A DNA stretch of 64,000 bases. It comes from Schizochytrium sp. TIO01. Taxonomy: Eukaryota > Sar > Bigyra > Thraustochytrida > Thraustochytriidae. Position 1 is the first letter of the stretch. The number at the start of each line of letters is the position of its first letter. The DNA lies in the NCBI GenBank assembly GCA_004764695.1, contig SMSO01000031.1, positions 1,300,600-1,364,599 on the forward strand. Reading direction: 5' to 3'. The position numbers and the translations under genes are program-made. The notes below the pieces were generated by a model that worked only from the letters and a program-made list of their open reading frames with translations, did not search any database and had not been told where the DNA came from. Below, in pieces: positions 33,266 to 44,513 of this stretch.

Positions 33266-36200
33266 ATGGCGGATGGCGAAGTGGACCTCGACGCTCTCCG
33301 CGTGGAGCACAAGGAGACCCTTGACAAGCTTGCGGAGACCAGCGCAAAGCTGAAGGATCTCAAGGAGGCTGGCGTGAAGGGCGAGGAGCTTGACCGCAAC
33401 ACCGACCTTGTGATTGAGCTTAAGGCAGCGCTGCCCCTGGAGCTGCTCAATGACAAGGACAAGAAGAAGCGCCTGAAGAAGATCGCAGCCGAGGCGAAGA
33501 AGGCCGAGCTCGAGGCAAAGAAGAAGGAGAAGCAGCAGAACCAAAAGCAGAGCGAGGAGAAGACCAGCAAGCGTAAGAAGAACAAGAACCCTGACACCGC
33601 AGGCGTGGTCTTTGTGAACAAGACGCCCGTGGGCGAGAAGAAGGACATGAGCGGTGAGATGAGCGCTGCCTACAACCCTCCCGAAGTAGAGGCCGCTTGG
33701 GACGCATGGTGGGAGCAGTCTGGATTCTACACGGCAGACCGCAACGAATCGGCAAAGGCTAGCGATGAGGACAAGTTTGTGATTGTGATCCCGCCCCCCA
33801 ACGTCACTGGCAGCCTTCACATTGGACATGCATTGACATGCTCGATTCAGGACGCCTTGTGCAGATGGCACCGTATGACAGGAAAGCACGTTCTGTGGGT
33901 TCCTGGCACAGACCACGCCGGTATCGCGACCCAGGCTGTCGTTGAGAAGAAGATCATGCGTGAGAACAACCAGACCCGCCATGATCTAGGCCGCGAGAAG
34001 TTCCTCGAGAAGGTTTGGGAGTGGAAGGAGGCCAACGGAGCACACATTCTCACCCAGCTTCGCATCCTTGGCGCTAGTGTCGACCATTCGCGCACCGTCT
34101 TCACCATGGACGAGGAGCGCAGCAAGTGCGTCACTGAGGCTTTTGTGCAGATGTACGAGGATGGCCTCATCTACCGTGACACTCGCCTTGTCAACTGGAG
34201 CCACGCGCTTTCCACAGCGCTCTCTGATATTGAGGTAGACCACATCGATCTCCCTGGTCGTACCATGCGCAAGGTAAAGAACCACGATCCGAACAAGGAG
34301 TATGAGTTCGGTACCCTCACAAGTTTCGCGTACAAGATTGCTGCTGATGACGAATCTGGACCCGCAGAGGGCGATGAGGAGATTGTAGTGGCGACTACCC
34401 GTCTTGAGACGATGCTCGGAGATACTGCCGTGGCTGTGCACCCGGAAGATCCGAGGTACGCACACCTCCATGGCAAGAAGGTCTGGCACCCGTTCCGCAA
34501 CTGCGCAATCCCAATCATCACCGACGATGTCCTTGTTGATATGGCCTTCGGAACTGCTGCCGTCAAGATCACCCCGGCGCATGACCCGAACGATTTTGCA
34601 TGTGGCCGCCGTCACAACCTTGAGGAAATCTCGATCCTCAACGATAATGGATCTATCAACGGCGTCTGCGGAGCACCCTTTGAAGGCCTCATGCGCTACG
34701 ATGCTCGCGTAGTTGTTGAAGAGCAGCTCAAGACTGCAGGTCTCTTTCGTGATAAGCAGTCTCACGCCATGCAAATTCCCGTATGCAGCCGTTCCGGCGA
34801 CGTGATTGAGCCGCGCCTCAAGCCGCAGTGGTGGGTTAACTGCAAGTCCATGGCTGCTGAGGCGGTTGAGAAGGTTCGTTCTAAGGAGCTCAAGCTCATT
34901 CCAGAGTCCGCAGAAAACACATGGTTCTACTGGCTTGAGAACATTCAGGACTGGTGTGTGAGCCGTCAGCTCTGGTGGGGCCACCGGATCCCTGCCTACA
35001 AGGCCATTGTCTCCTCTGAGGCTGGCGGAAACGCCGGAGGCGACGATAAATGGTTCGTTGGCCGTGATGAAGACGAGGTCCGCAGCCGCGCCGCTAAGGA
35101 GCTTGGTGTGGACCCTAGCGCTATCAAGCTTGAGCAGGACCCCGACGTCCTCGACACTTGGTTCTCTTCTGGACTCTTCCCGTTTAGCACGGTTGGTTGG
35201 TGCCAGGAAGGTGAGGATGCCGCTAAGGAGCTTGAGGCGTTCTTCCCGGGCAGCCTTCTCGAGACTGGCCACGATATCCTCTTCTTCTGGGTTGCCCGTA
35301 TGGTGATGATGAGTCTGCAACTGCAGAAGAAACTTCCGTTCCGCGAGGTGTTCCTGCACCCGATGGTGCGCGACAAATTCGGACGCAAGATGTCCAAGAG
35401 TCTCGGAAATGTCGTCTCCCCTGAGCAGGTCATCGATGGCATCACTCTCGAGGCCATGAACGCCGCACTTGAGGCCAACACCAACCTGCCTACGGACGAG
35501 GTTGAGAAGGCCAAGGAGGGACAGTTACGCCTCCTACCCAGACGGAATTCCTCAGTGCGGTGCCGATGCACTCCGTTTCGGCCTCCTGCACTACACTGGA
35601 AGCTCCGGTTCCCGTGACCTCAACCTCGACATTAACCTGGTTGCTGCTCACCGTCGTTTCTGCAACAAGATCTGGCAGGCAACCAAGTTCTGCATGATGA
35701 ACCTCGGCGACAACTTCGAGCCTGAGGCTGACTTCCTTGCCCGTGCCGCCCGGCGTGAGCTGCCTTTGGCGCTCCGCGACCGCTGGATCTTGAGTGCCCT
35801 GAGCCACGCCTGTACAGAGGCCAACAAGGGCATGGCTTCCTTTGATTTCACTAAGGTGACCAATGTGGTGCACAGCTTCTTCTATGACAACTTGTGTGAC
35901 GTTTATGTGGAGGCACTCAAGCCTGTGATGCGCGCTGCGGAGAAGGAGGGCGCTTCCGAGGAGGAGATCCAGGCACGCCAGCTTGCGCGCAATGTGCTCT
36001 GGTGGGCTCTCGATGTGTCCATGCGTCTCATGCACCCTCTCATGCCCTTCGTTACCGAAGAGCTCTGGCAGCGTCTCCCTGGACGCCCTGCCGGCGCGAA
36101 ACCCAGTATCATGGTCGCTCACTACCCTGCTGCGGATATCTTTGCCAAGCACAAGGATGACCCTGCCGCAGAGGCTGAGACCAAGGCCCTCCGTGAACTT

Positions 36201-36722
36201 GTGGACGAAGAGGCCGACATTGGCTTCAACGCGGTGCTGCCTCTCACGGCAACCATGCGTTCTATTGCCGCCGACTTTAAGGTGCAGCAAAACAAGAACC
36301 TTGTATACTTCCTCAAGGCATCCTCGGCTGCTACCCACGAGCTCTTGAACAAGGCCCTTGACGACATCATTGTGCTGTCCAAGGCTAAGGAGGTGAACGT
36401 ACTGCCACTTGAGGGTGCCGAGTTGCCCCTCGGAAGCGCTGGTCGTGTCCATGACGCTGAGTTGCAGGTGTTTTTGGAGCTCAAGGGCGTCGTTGACCCC
36501 AACAAGGAGCTCGAGAAGCTCGAGAAGAACCGTGAGAAGCTCATGCAGCAGTACGAGGTGGTCAAGAAGCGCGTTGATAGCGAGCACTTCAGCAAGATGG
36601 CGCCTGAGGCCCAGGAGAAGGACACTGCCACCATTGCCAGCTTTGAGTCTCAGTTCAAGGGTCTCGACGAACAGAAGGAGATGTTTGAAAAGATGGCTGC
36701 TGACTTTGAGAAATCTAACTAA
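33266..36722 (+). CDS. VARS1: valyl-tRNA synthetase, interrupted by one +1 frameshift
   Basis: Class I synthetase joining valine to tRNA-Val. Residues 1-125 are a Lys/Glu-rich helical extension. The HIGH motif is His185-His188. The editing domain follows, with ATTRLETMLGDTAV and a GTAAVKITPAHDPNDF segment. The KMSKS loop is residues 708-712. At 35525 the frame breaks: up to EKAKEGQ (ending 35524) it is in frame 1 of the gene, and from codon 35526 (YASYPDGIP...) the conserved sequence continues in the +1 frame. One surplus T at 35525/35526 explains this. Total length with the shift is about 1,150 residues, ending with an anticodon domain and the C-terminal coiled coil (about the last 70 residues). 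GC-rich and intronless. The extra base may be an assembly error, an allele defect or, less likely, programmed slippage. Confidence 0.92.
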
Positions 36723-37825
36723 ATTAATTTCTGTTGTGCAACTACTATTCTTGCACGTGCGTATTAATTAAGGAGCATAGATACATTCATCATCTCAACT
36801 GGTAAATACAAACGTACACCCCCATCACCCTCGTAGTGCTGGTGTTGCTGTCGTTATCGCTCAGGATCTAATTTGCCTATATATGATATTGCGCAGGTTT
36901 CAATAAATAAACAATTGATACATTCATTCACATTTTAGACATAAATATAAGAATCTCATACAATCAAAAATCAGCCAAGCTTTACTTCAGGACACAACGC
37001 CTCATCCTCGAAGAAACTAGTATGTTCCATTTTAAAAAGATATATGTGTTGATCAATATGTAGATAGACAATTTAAGAATAGAAAACTTGTTTGACTCGC
37101 CTTTCTCGGAATCATCCGAATGCGCGTCTCAGATTCTGGCAGATGTTCAGCACCTCAAAGGACTCTCTCTTGAGATCTTGGAAATAGAAAGGATGACTTG
37201 AAATCGGTTCAGCTCACTGAAGACTCAAGGATTGAATGGCTTATTGGCTCTGCTACAGCCCAATCCGGTTCCTTAAAACCTGAAGTGTGTGTGTGTGCCA
37301 AAAAATACTATAAAAATAGAGAAGAAATAGATCTTCACGAGCAAGAAACTTAAACACTGAATACCTGTCTTTGCCAGCTCGATATGTACAGCGTGCATCA
37401 TTCCCTGCTCTGACTTGAACTAAAAGCATTGAGAGGAGTAGCATCTGACTGGTTAGAGTGCATAATTAGGAAAAAATTAAGATAAGAAGGGACTAGGCCT
37501 AGGTACACTTTTAAGTTCTCTTTTGTTTTTAGCTTGTTTGCACTTTGTCAGGCGTGAGTGACCCATACAGCAGTATTGACATGATTGATCGTAGGAGCTT
37601 CCAACATAACTTAAGAGTTATTTTAGTATGTACGCATCATGTGATAACCCGCCATACCATGTGCATGCTTCCAACCATGCTGTAGTTACTCTCACAAAAT
37701 GCTTTTACTTAGGTTAAGACCTAGGTTAAAAAAATATACGAAGATGTATTTTAGGCGGCCCTTCAAGCAAAGGTGAGCAAATCCGTAACATTTGCCGTGC
37801 AATTGGTCAGTAAGCGCATACAACT
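36723..37825. other. intergenic region
   Basis: AT-rich spacer. TAGGCCTAGGTAC at about 37495-37507 and GACCTAGG at about 37718 lie upstream of the MLKL-like gene. No gene seen. Confidence 0.55.
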
Positions 37826-40549
37826 ATGATGGAAACGAGGACTCTAGTGGACGTGTCTCAGGATGCAGCGAGTTTCTATCAAGTATTACAGCTTGCTCAA
37901 GAGTCTGCTACAGTACTTGAACAGGCAATCACATGCAAGAGAAGAGCTGGGTACCTTCACAATATTTTTGCAGAGCTGGTTAAATTCTTAAAACCGATGA
38001 GAAACGCAGATATAAACTTCATCGAAGTCGAAGCAACCCTACACGAGATTCTTTCGCTCCTACGCGACCACTTTGGGGAGACGAAAAACGATGCATCTAT
38101 CATACTGCAGCTTATGGATACTAAACGAACAACCCAGGCACTCTCAGAGGTAGAGGATCGCTTAGAGACTTTAATTAAAATATGCCGTTTTCGCTTCGAG
38201 TTTCCCTCGCCACCGGCGACCGAGCGCGAAATGGATACTGATGATGCTGAAGAAGATTGGCAAAAACTGATAGATATGATAAAGAACTATCAAGGACACG
38301 GCCACGATTTAATAGAAACGATTCTAGCACTTTTAGTGGAGCAGGACAACGCTTTGGATTTCTCTGAGATTGCAAGGGGTCATATTGGTACGCACACGCA
38401 GTACCAAGCTGTGCAACAGTTTACTTTGGAACTTCAGGAAGCACAAGAGTCCGAAATGGCTACTTTAGAAGAACAGGACATCACACTCGATACTCCCGAA
38501 AATATTCTTGGTGAGGGTAGCTTTAACCAGGTTCTTGCAGGTATGCTTTCTGATGCTACGAACGGTGATGAAGTTTCAGTTGCCATCAAGCGAGTCCGCC
38601 CAGTGCGTGGCAAACTACAATTTGCTGAGCAAAAAGCATTGATTGCACAAGCTCAATGCTGGCAAGGTTTGCAACACAAAAATATCGTTTGTCTTCTGGG
38701 AACATGTATTATTCAAAACCGCTTCCACTTAGTTTTGGAGAGATGCGACTTCTCGCTCCATGAATTACTTTTTGAAGAAATACCCAAGAATACTTTACCA
38801 AGGTTCACGTCTAGTGATAAGGAAACCATAGTGCGTGGGATCTCGCGGGGGCTTGCTTATTTACATAGCAAGAGCGTAATTCATGGCGACCTTCAGCCAG
38901 CAAACGTACTTCTTAACCAAGATCTAGGGCGCATCAAGATTGCCAACTTTGGGCTTGCCACTCAGGTTCGCCCTACTTGGACTTTGGTGACAAGAAAGTT
39001 TTCAGTTTTCAAGGCGCCTGAGGTAGTCGAGGAACCAGCTCGCTGGACTACCAAAGTAGATATATATTCTTTAGGTCTGGTGACGTGGGCTCTGTACTAT
39101 GAAGAATTACCATACTCAAATTTCATCGATCAGCCAGAAGAAATGGTTACAAGAATTGTTGCTGGGCAACGTCCTCAAAGCAACAGCGGTAGTCAATTCC
39201 TTGTCGAGCCTTGGCTTGTTCGGATGATGGGTGAGTGCTGGCGTCACGATCCTAAGGCTCGGCCCAGTGCCAGTGACATCCTTGCAAGGTTTGAATCTCG
39301 CACCGTTGTTCGTCGATCTACGCGTATTATCCGTGAACTTGCCACTGCATTTCTGTGGCGGAATCGTCGCGGAATGAATCTTGAGATGGTAATTTCTCTT
39401 GTTCAGCGTCTTGCTGAGCCCGTACCTCGAGACAAGCTTTTACAGACGCTGCAAAATCTAAACAAAATTCTCAGGTGTGAGTCAGAAAACCCTGAAAATG
39501 ATGATCGCTTACGCAGCGAGGTGCGTTCGCGTGGCATTCTGAAAAAGCTAAAAAGAATTCTCGAGTTGAAGCGCGACGATACTGAGGTTATTTGTGAATC
39601 CTTATGGCTGCTGAAATATTCTCTATCTGGTGCAGCGGCGCCACCGTTTATTCGAGCTGCAATACAAACTCACGGTCTTGGGAAACCTATTGTTGCCATC
39701 ATGTATGAACATGCAAATTCCACAAAGGTTCAAGCAATTGCGTGTATAAATATCAGCGACCTCACAAAGAGAAACAAAAAGAACTGTCGAATTTTCGTGC
39801 AAGAGTTAGGGATAGGCCCGGCAATCATGAATGCTCTGCGCGCACAACGGAGTTCTGTTGATGTTCAGATACAAGCATGCGAGGCATTATCAAACCTTTC
39901 TTTAAACAGCAAAAATCAAAGAATCCTAGGACAAGAGCTACACGGGTGCGAAGAAGTTCTGGCTTCTATGCAAGAACATGGAACATCCGAGAGCTTCCAA
40001 ACCATTGCATGCAGAGCACTGGAAATGTTAGCTTTGGATGAACAAAATCGAATATTGCTAGTGCAGAATTTAAATGGATGTGAGATTCTATTGTCTGCCA
40101 TGAAATTACATCAGGGGAGCGCGCGTCTACAAAGCAGTGCATACGGAGCCCTGTGGAACATGTCTCATGACTCTCGAAACCGTGAAATTATCGGCCAAGA
40201 TCTGGACATCATTAACGAAGTCGTGATTGGGATGCGCACACATCGTGACAACGCAAATGTGCAGAAAAATGGTTGCGGCTTATTCTGGAGCCTTTCTGAG
40301 GACGATAACAACTGTGTACTTTTAGGGCAAGATATAAAGATCGGCAAAGAGGTTGTAGCTGCTATGCGAGTGCACCAGATGAATGCAGATGTTCAAAATG
40401 CAGCGTGCGGCCTGCTACAGAAATTTGCGAAATCTGATAAGGGTAGAGATATCGTTCTCCAGGATGGTGCTCTCGAGCGCGTGCTTCAGGCATGTGAAAA
40501 TTTTCCCACTTTAGTGATGTGCACTGCAGCCTTGGAAACTTTAGAGTAG
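37826..40549 (+). CDS. MLKL-like protein: helical bundle, pseudokinase, armadillo repeats
   Basis: One 907-residue frame. Residues about 15-125 form several amphipathic helices. Their spacing and pattern (CKRRAGYLHNIF near 37-48, IEVEATLHEILSLLRDHF near 66-83, LSEVEDRLETLIKICRF near 106-122) resemble the four-helix killer domain of MLKL and related HeLo-type domains. Residues 145-215 are a helical brace. The kinase fold (225-490) keeps the P-loop GEGSFNQV (229-236), Lys255 and HGDLQPAN (Asp355 kept). DFG is NFG (374-376), so metal binding should be weakened or lost. Residues about 500-907 are armadillo-like repeats of 42-45 residues, diverged from each other. It is a paralogue of the gene at 11019-13586. 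The MLKL link is inference from pattern, not a computed match. Confidence 0.75.
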   Translation: MMETRTLVDVSQDAASFYQVLQLAQESATVLEQAITCKRRAGYLHNIFAELVKFLKPMRNADINFIEVEATLHEILSLLRDHFGETKNDASIILQLMDTKRTTQALSEVEDRLETLIKICRFRFEFPSPPATEREMDTDDAEEDWQKLIDMIKNYQGHGHDLIETILALLVEQDNALDFSEIARGHIGTHTQYQAVQQFTLELQEAQESEMATLEEQDITLDTPENILGEGSFNQVLAGMLSDATNGDEVSVAIKRVRPVRGKLQFAEQKALIAQAQCWQGLQHKNIVCLLGTCIIQNRFHLVLERCDFSLHELLFEEIPKNTLPRFTSSDKETIVRGISRGLAYLHSKSVIHGDLQPANVLLNQDLGRIKIANFGLATQVRPTWTLVTRKFSVFKAPEVVEEPARWTTKVDIYSLGLVTWALYYEELPYSNFIDQPEEMVTRIVAGQRPQSNSGSQFLVEPWLVRMMGECWRHDPKARPSASDILARFESRTVVRRSTRIIRELATAFLWRNRRGMNLEMVISLVQRLAEPVPRDKLLQTLQNLNKILRCESENPENDDRLRSEVRSRGILKKLKRILELKRDDTEVICESLWLLKYSLSGAAAPPFIRAAIQTHGLGKPIVAIMYEHANSTKVQAIACINISDLTKRNKKNCRIFVQELGIGPAIMNALRAQRSSVDVQIQACEALSNLSLNSKNQRILGQELHGCEEVLASMQEHGTSESFQTIACRALEMLALDEQNRILLVQNLNGCEILLSAMKLHQGSARLQSSAYGALWNMSHDSRNREIIGQDLDIINEVVIGMRTHRDNANVQKNGCGLFWSLSEDDNNCVLLGQDIKIGKEVVAAMRVHQMNADVQNAACGLLQKFAKSDKGRDIVLQDGALERVLQACENFPTLVMCTAALETLE

Positions 40550-40703
40550 AATTACACAAAATGAAATTTATATGAGCACATCCTATGTTAGGAGAAGGGT
40601 CATAAACAAAATACTAAGAATGCCCTTAGTCGATAAGAAGGTTAAGCGCTAATGATATCGTATGAACCACCTTGAACTTTTCTTATCTATCTTCATTCTA
40701 CTC

Positions 40704-40845
40704 TTGGCGCGCGTTTGACTTCGTAGCATCCTTGCTGATCTGCCTCTTGATTAGTTTGGTGTTCACGCCGCGTTTCCAGTTTTTTCCAAAAACAGAACAA
40801 ACACAGTAATAGAAAAGAACTCGTTCGTATGAATGAATCCTCCCT
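40704..40845. repeat. direct repeat, left copy
   Basis: Starts about 155 bp after the MLKL-like stop codon. It matches 44514-44655 with scattered substitutions and a 3-bp indel. Confidence 0.8.
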
Positions 40846-42298
40846 ACCAACAACTCGCCCAGGCATCTATCTATCGACACATGACTACACACGTCTGTTC
40901 GGAAGGAAATCGCTGATCCTTTTTCGCGACACTACCCAGCTCGTCCTTAAGAATGCACCATGGAAAAAGAACGCAACAGAGGACCTAGAATACAACTCCC
41001 GGGATGCATACCAGAAGCTTGCTACATCAGCTATCACCCAAATGAAACAATCAAAGAGTCACTCATCCAAACTCAGATCTTTCCCCTGCTCAACTGAGTC
41101 GCCTTACTTGCTTTCAGCAAGGAATTCCGCCCTCACAGAAGCTGCTACTTACATGCTGATAGCAATTGGCTTGACAGCCAAGACTCCGCTTCTAACACGG
41201 CCATGCCTTGATCTTCACTACGGTGCAAGTTCCCAAGCCCGAATGGTTGCATCCTTGACAATCTGGAGACAAACCAAATGCTTTTCTACACTCGTCTTCT
41301 TTGCAGGAGCACGATGCGCATTTACATAAATTGAGTACCACTCCGTCCACTGCGTCAGGCAACGTGCGTCGGTCTGGATCTCCATCCACATGCGCCAGAC
41401 TATTATGGCAACGACACTTTCGCAAGACTTCATTCATTACATGCCACTGCTATTCACCTCAAGCCAGAGCCGGCTGCTCCATTCGACCTCGGCTATGGCG
41501 AGAGTGTTCTTAGGGTACCGCGTTACTCGTGCAACTTCAAGATCAAGGTCGCCACCCTTACCATATACCGACACGGGTTTGCAGATATCGTCCCAGCTTG
41601 TACCAACAGCGACTACCAGGATCGCTCCTTGTCATGCTGTCGAGGGCGCGGTCCCTTGACCAGCAAGCTGTACTGTAGCAAGGTTGCTCCACACTGACAG
41701 CGAATCCGAAGCGAAGTTCTTAAAGACAATGAATGAAAAAGTTAAACTCCCCTTCGAAAAAGGCAAGAAATGGAAGAATGCCTAGACACATACATGCAAG
41801 GTCATGAGGAGACATCAGCCACAGGTCGAATCTGCTCTACTTGATGGCGGCAGCAAAGAAAGCCAAAGACTTCAACCATCGGCTTAAGGGGATCCAAGAG
41901 AAACACACTTCCTTATCTTTAGCATTTTCAATTTTCATTGCTCACTTTTCATTTTTCACTTTTCTATTCAAGCCTTGTCCTTTTCTCTGTCCACAGAGGC
42001 ACTTTCCGGACAGACAGTCTTTGCTCAGCTTCCATGATTACCTCCTCTCCTGAGAGTAGTTAGTTACTACTACCACGTCAAAAGATCGCTGTGCCTGACT
42101 TGATTCCCAACGCAATTGATTCCGAACACCATATCATTCCAAAGCTAGAACTGGCCTTTTTGCTCGAGGTCACCAGACCCCACCCCCGATCCAAAACCAT
42201 AACTCATACGCCAGTGAAGTTCGCAAAGTTACTAGATCTACGAGCAAACGCAAGGTCGCCAGAACTTCCTACAGACCTTCTCTTTAAACTTCAGCACA

Positions 42299-44330
42299 AT
42301 GCCGCGCACGACAAGTAGATTGGTGTCAAAACAACGTATGTTACCTCAACAGCTTCCCCAAGAACATGTGCGCATGGTTCAGCCAGCCAGGTCTTCCCAG
42401 TCAGTAAGATCCTACGCCCAAAAGGTTCACCTACTGTCTCAAGACAATATAACGCAAGAAGAGATTGCAGAAGAAGAGATTGTAGAAGACGAGATTGCCG
42501 AAGACGAGATCGCACAAGACGAGATCGCACAAGACGAGATTGTAGAAGATGAGATTATTGACGATGGGATTATAGAAGAGGAGGTTGATGAAGAGGAGGT
42601 TGATGAAGAGGAGATGGATGACAAGAGGATTTCACACAAGAGGATTTCACACAAGAGCAGATTACACAAGAGCAGATCATACAAGAACAAATCAGACAAG
42701 CACAAGTCAAACATAAAATTAAAATTATCAATCAAAAGATCATGCTTCTCCAAGCACAACTTCGCCCCAAACGTAAAAGTGATCTCGTCGTAAAAAACGC
42801 GCCTCTTCTAGCCAAAAGGACCAAACAGTCTCCCTCTGCCTTCAAAACACCTTCTCAGAGTGTAGGTTATGTTATTACTTCTAACAGAAGCCATCAATAC
42901 GTCAGCAGCTCCACGCCTTTGCAGGCGCCAAAGGCTACAAAGTCCTCCTCGACTGTCATGCAGGCTTCTCTCAAAGTAAGTTATGATACCCAATTGAACG
43001 GAACTCCTTTGTACTCCTCATGCCAGCACAATATTTCTAACGTCGGCTTGACTGCGGAACTCTTGCTCGTCCTCCAACCTCGAAACCTTCTCATCCAAAG
43101 AACCAACCTAAGCCTAGAGCTGCAACTAGGATACCAACACTTTCCTCTTCGAAACAGATCTCACCACATCCTGTGCTACAGCAAAAAGCAAAGACTCATC
43201 CGACAACGCCAACGAAAAGCTCCGTTTCTGATTCTCATATCTCCCCTGGGTTGAACAACACCCGTCCAACTTCCGCGAACATTTCTAATCGTATGCCTCT
43301 CCAGCTTTCGCAGCGCAGGGGCAGCTCCTTACATTCCTCTTCCTCTTCTTCTAAATCTCCCGACCCTTTTCCTGATAAAGTACTCCCAAGCTCAGCCCGG
43401 AAGTACCTGCAAACTTATGAAGTTTACGATAATTCAGACTTCGACGATGCCTGTCGTGCCGCTGAGATGGCCCAGCTAGCTGATGGCCCGAGCAAAGATG
43501 TTCAACTCGAAGACACTTACAGAAACCTCGTCTTCAGAATCACAGATAAGTACAGATCCCTTTTTTCCCCGTTTAAAGCGACACCCCCAAAACCAATTCG
43601 ATTCGAGTTTGTTCCTCGAGACCTCACGGAAGAAGTCCCAGAACCCCATCCGTCTGTTCGAGTTTACGGAGATTATATAGCTCGAAGGGGATTTCCATTG
43701 CAAGGCAACCTCGTACAAACCACCACCTCCGACCGAATAAAGTCCCGAGCATGCAAGGAATCCGACCTGTACAAATACGAAACACATTTTGTTGTGACTC
43801 TGGATACCAAGGAAAAGCGAGCCCAACTTATACTTTACATCATTAACCTCTTCTTTTTCACACAGTTCATTGTGCTTACCAATAAAGACCTCGTGCAATA
43901 CCTCGAAGATCCCTACGAATCGCCCATCCTGAGTACCAAGCTCTGGACCGTGCCTGACGTGACCAAATATCAAGCAAGCGCTTTGGACCAAATTCATTCC
44001 TTCAAGGAGAACTCTTCCCTTCACATCAGACAGTACATCGACGCAAGATTCAAAGTCGCTTCATTCATACTTCAGGCAGCATTCCCACGTAATAAGTTCC
44101 TGTCGCCCATTTCATACTCCCTCGTCATGCAAAGCGTAAGAACTCTTTATGTTAAAGAGAACCGCAAGTATCTCCTTCACAAGAGTCGCTTTCGACATGT
44201 TGGCGACTCGCCGAACCTATGCCACACAGAACTGTGTTTCTACTGGCCTTTCCAACCTCCATGCAGCGATGACTCCCCCGTGACTTTTCTCGTTCGGGTC
44301 GAACCGCCAGGTGAACCCGTCGATTCCTAG
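42299..44330 (+). pseudogene. unknown gene with acidic repeats; one intron and one frameshift
   Basis: Three overlapping open frames form one chain. Frame 1 (from ATG 42299) encodes a basic start, then acidic pentapeptide repeats of the type EDEIA/EEEVD. At about 42619 the same 15-bp periodicity continues in another frame (QEDFT, QEQIT, QEQII), so 1-2 bases are lost or gained there. This second frame runs through a Lys/Ser-rich region to Lys at 42975. A convincing intron follows: GTAAGT at 42976, a CTAAC branch-like site at about 43037, and the next AG at 43100. Both ends are in phase 0, joining to a Ser/Pro-rich linker and an ordered domain of about 270 residues (43400-44330). I recognise no family. 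It may be a recent pseudogene, or the frameshift may be an assembly error. Confidence 0.5.
42455..42710 (+). repeat. 15-bp tandem repeat coding acidic then Gln-rich pentapeptides
   Basis: About 16 diverged copies of a 15-bp unit (GAAGACGAGATTGTA-like, then CAAGAGGATTTCACA-like). The reading frame that gives an uninterrupted pentapeptide series changes at about 42619. Confidence 0.8.
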
Positions 44331-44513
44331 TTATCGAAGCTTAAGCTTACCAACTCCTCTTCAACGCATGACTTTTCCAATAGCAACTTCTCTAGCACCT
44401 CCTACTTCGTCATCTATGCATGTACTTCTTGTTAAGCTTGGATTGAAAGCTAAAACGCGCACTCCATATCGTGGGGTCGCCCCACTCGACTATCTCATCG
44501 ATCTTTGTTCCAC

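Noticed and set aside
33986..36587. Long minus-strand open frames (457 and 365 codons) opposite valyl-tRNA synthetase
   Set aside because: They are shadows of a GC-rich, codon-biased gene; the plus strand carries clear HIGH and KMSKS motifs and the antisense translations match nothing.
40829..41329. 166-codon frame beginning inside the left direct repeat
   Set aside because: No motif, no coiled coil or membrane segment and no frame continuity downstream; kept only as a note within the segment.
41192..41437. Cysteine-rich minus-strand frame (about 80 codons)
   Set aside because: The cysteine spacing fits no zinc-binding family I know, it is isolated, and neighbouring sequence gives no continuation.
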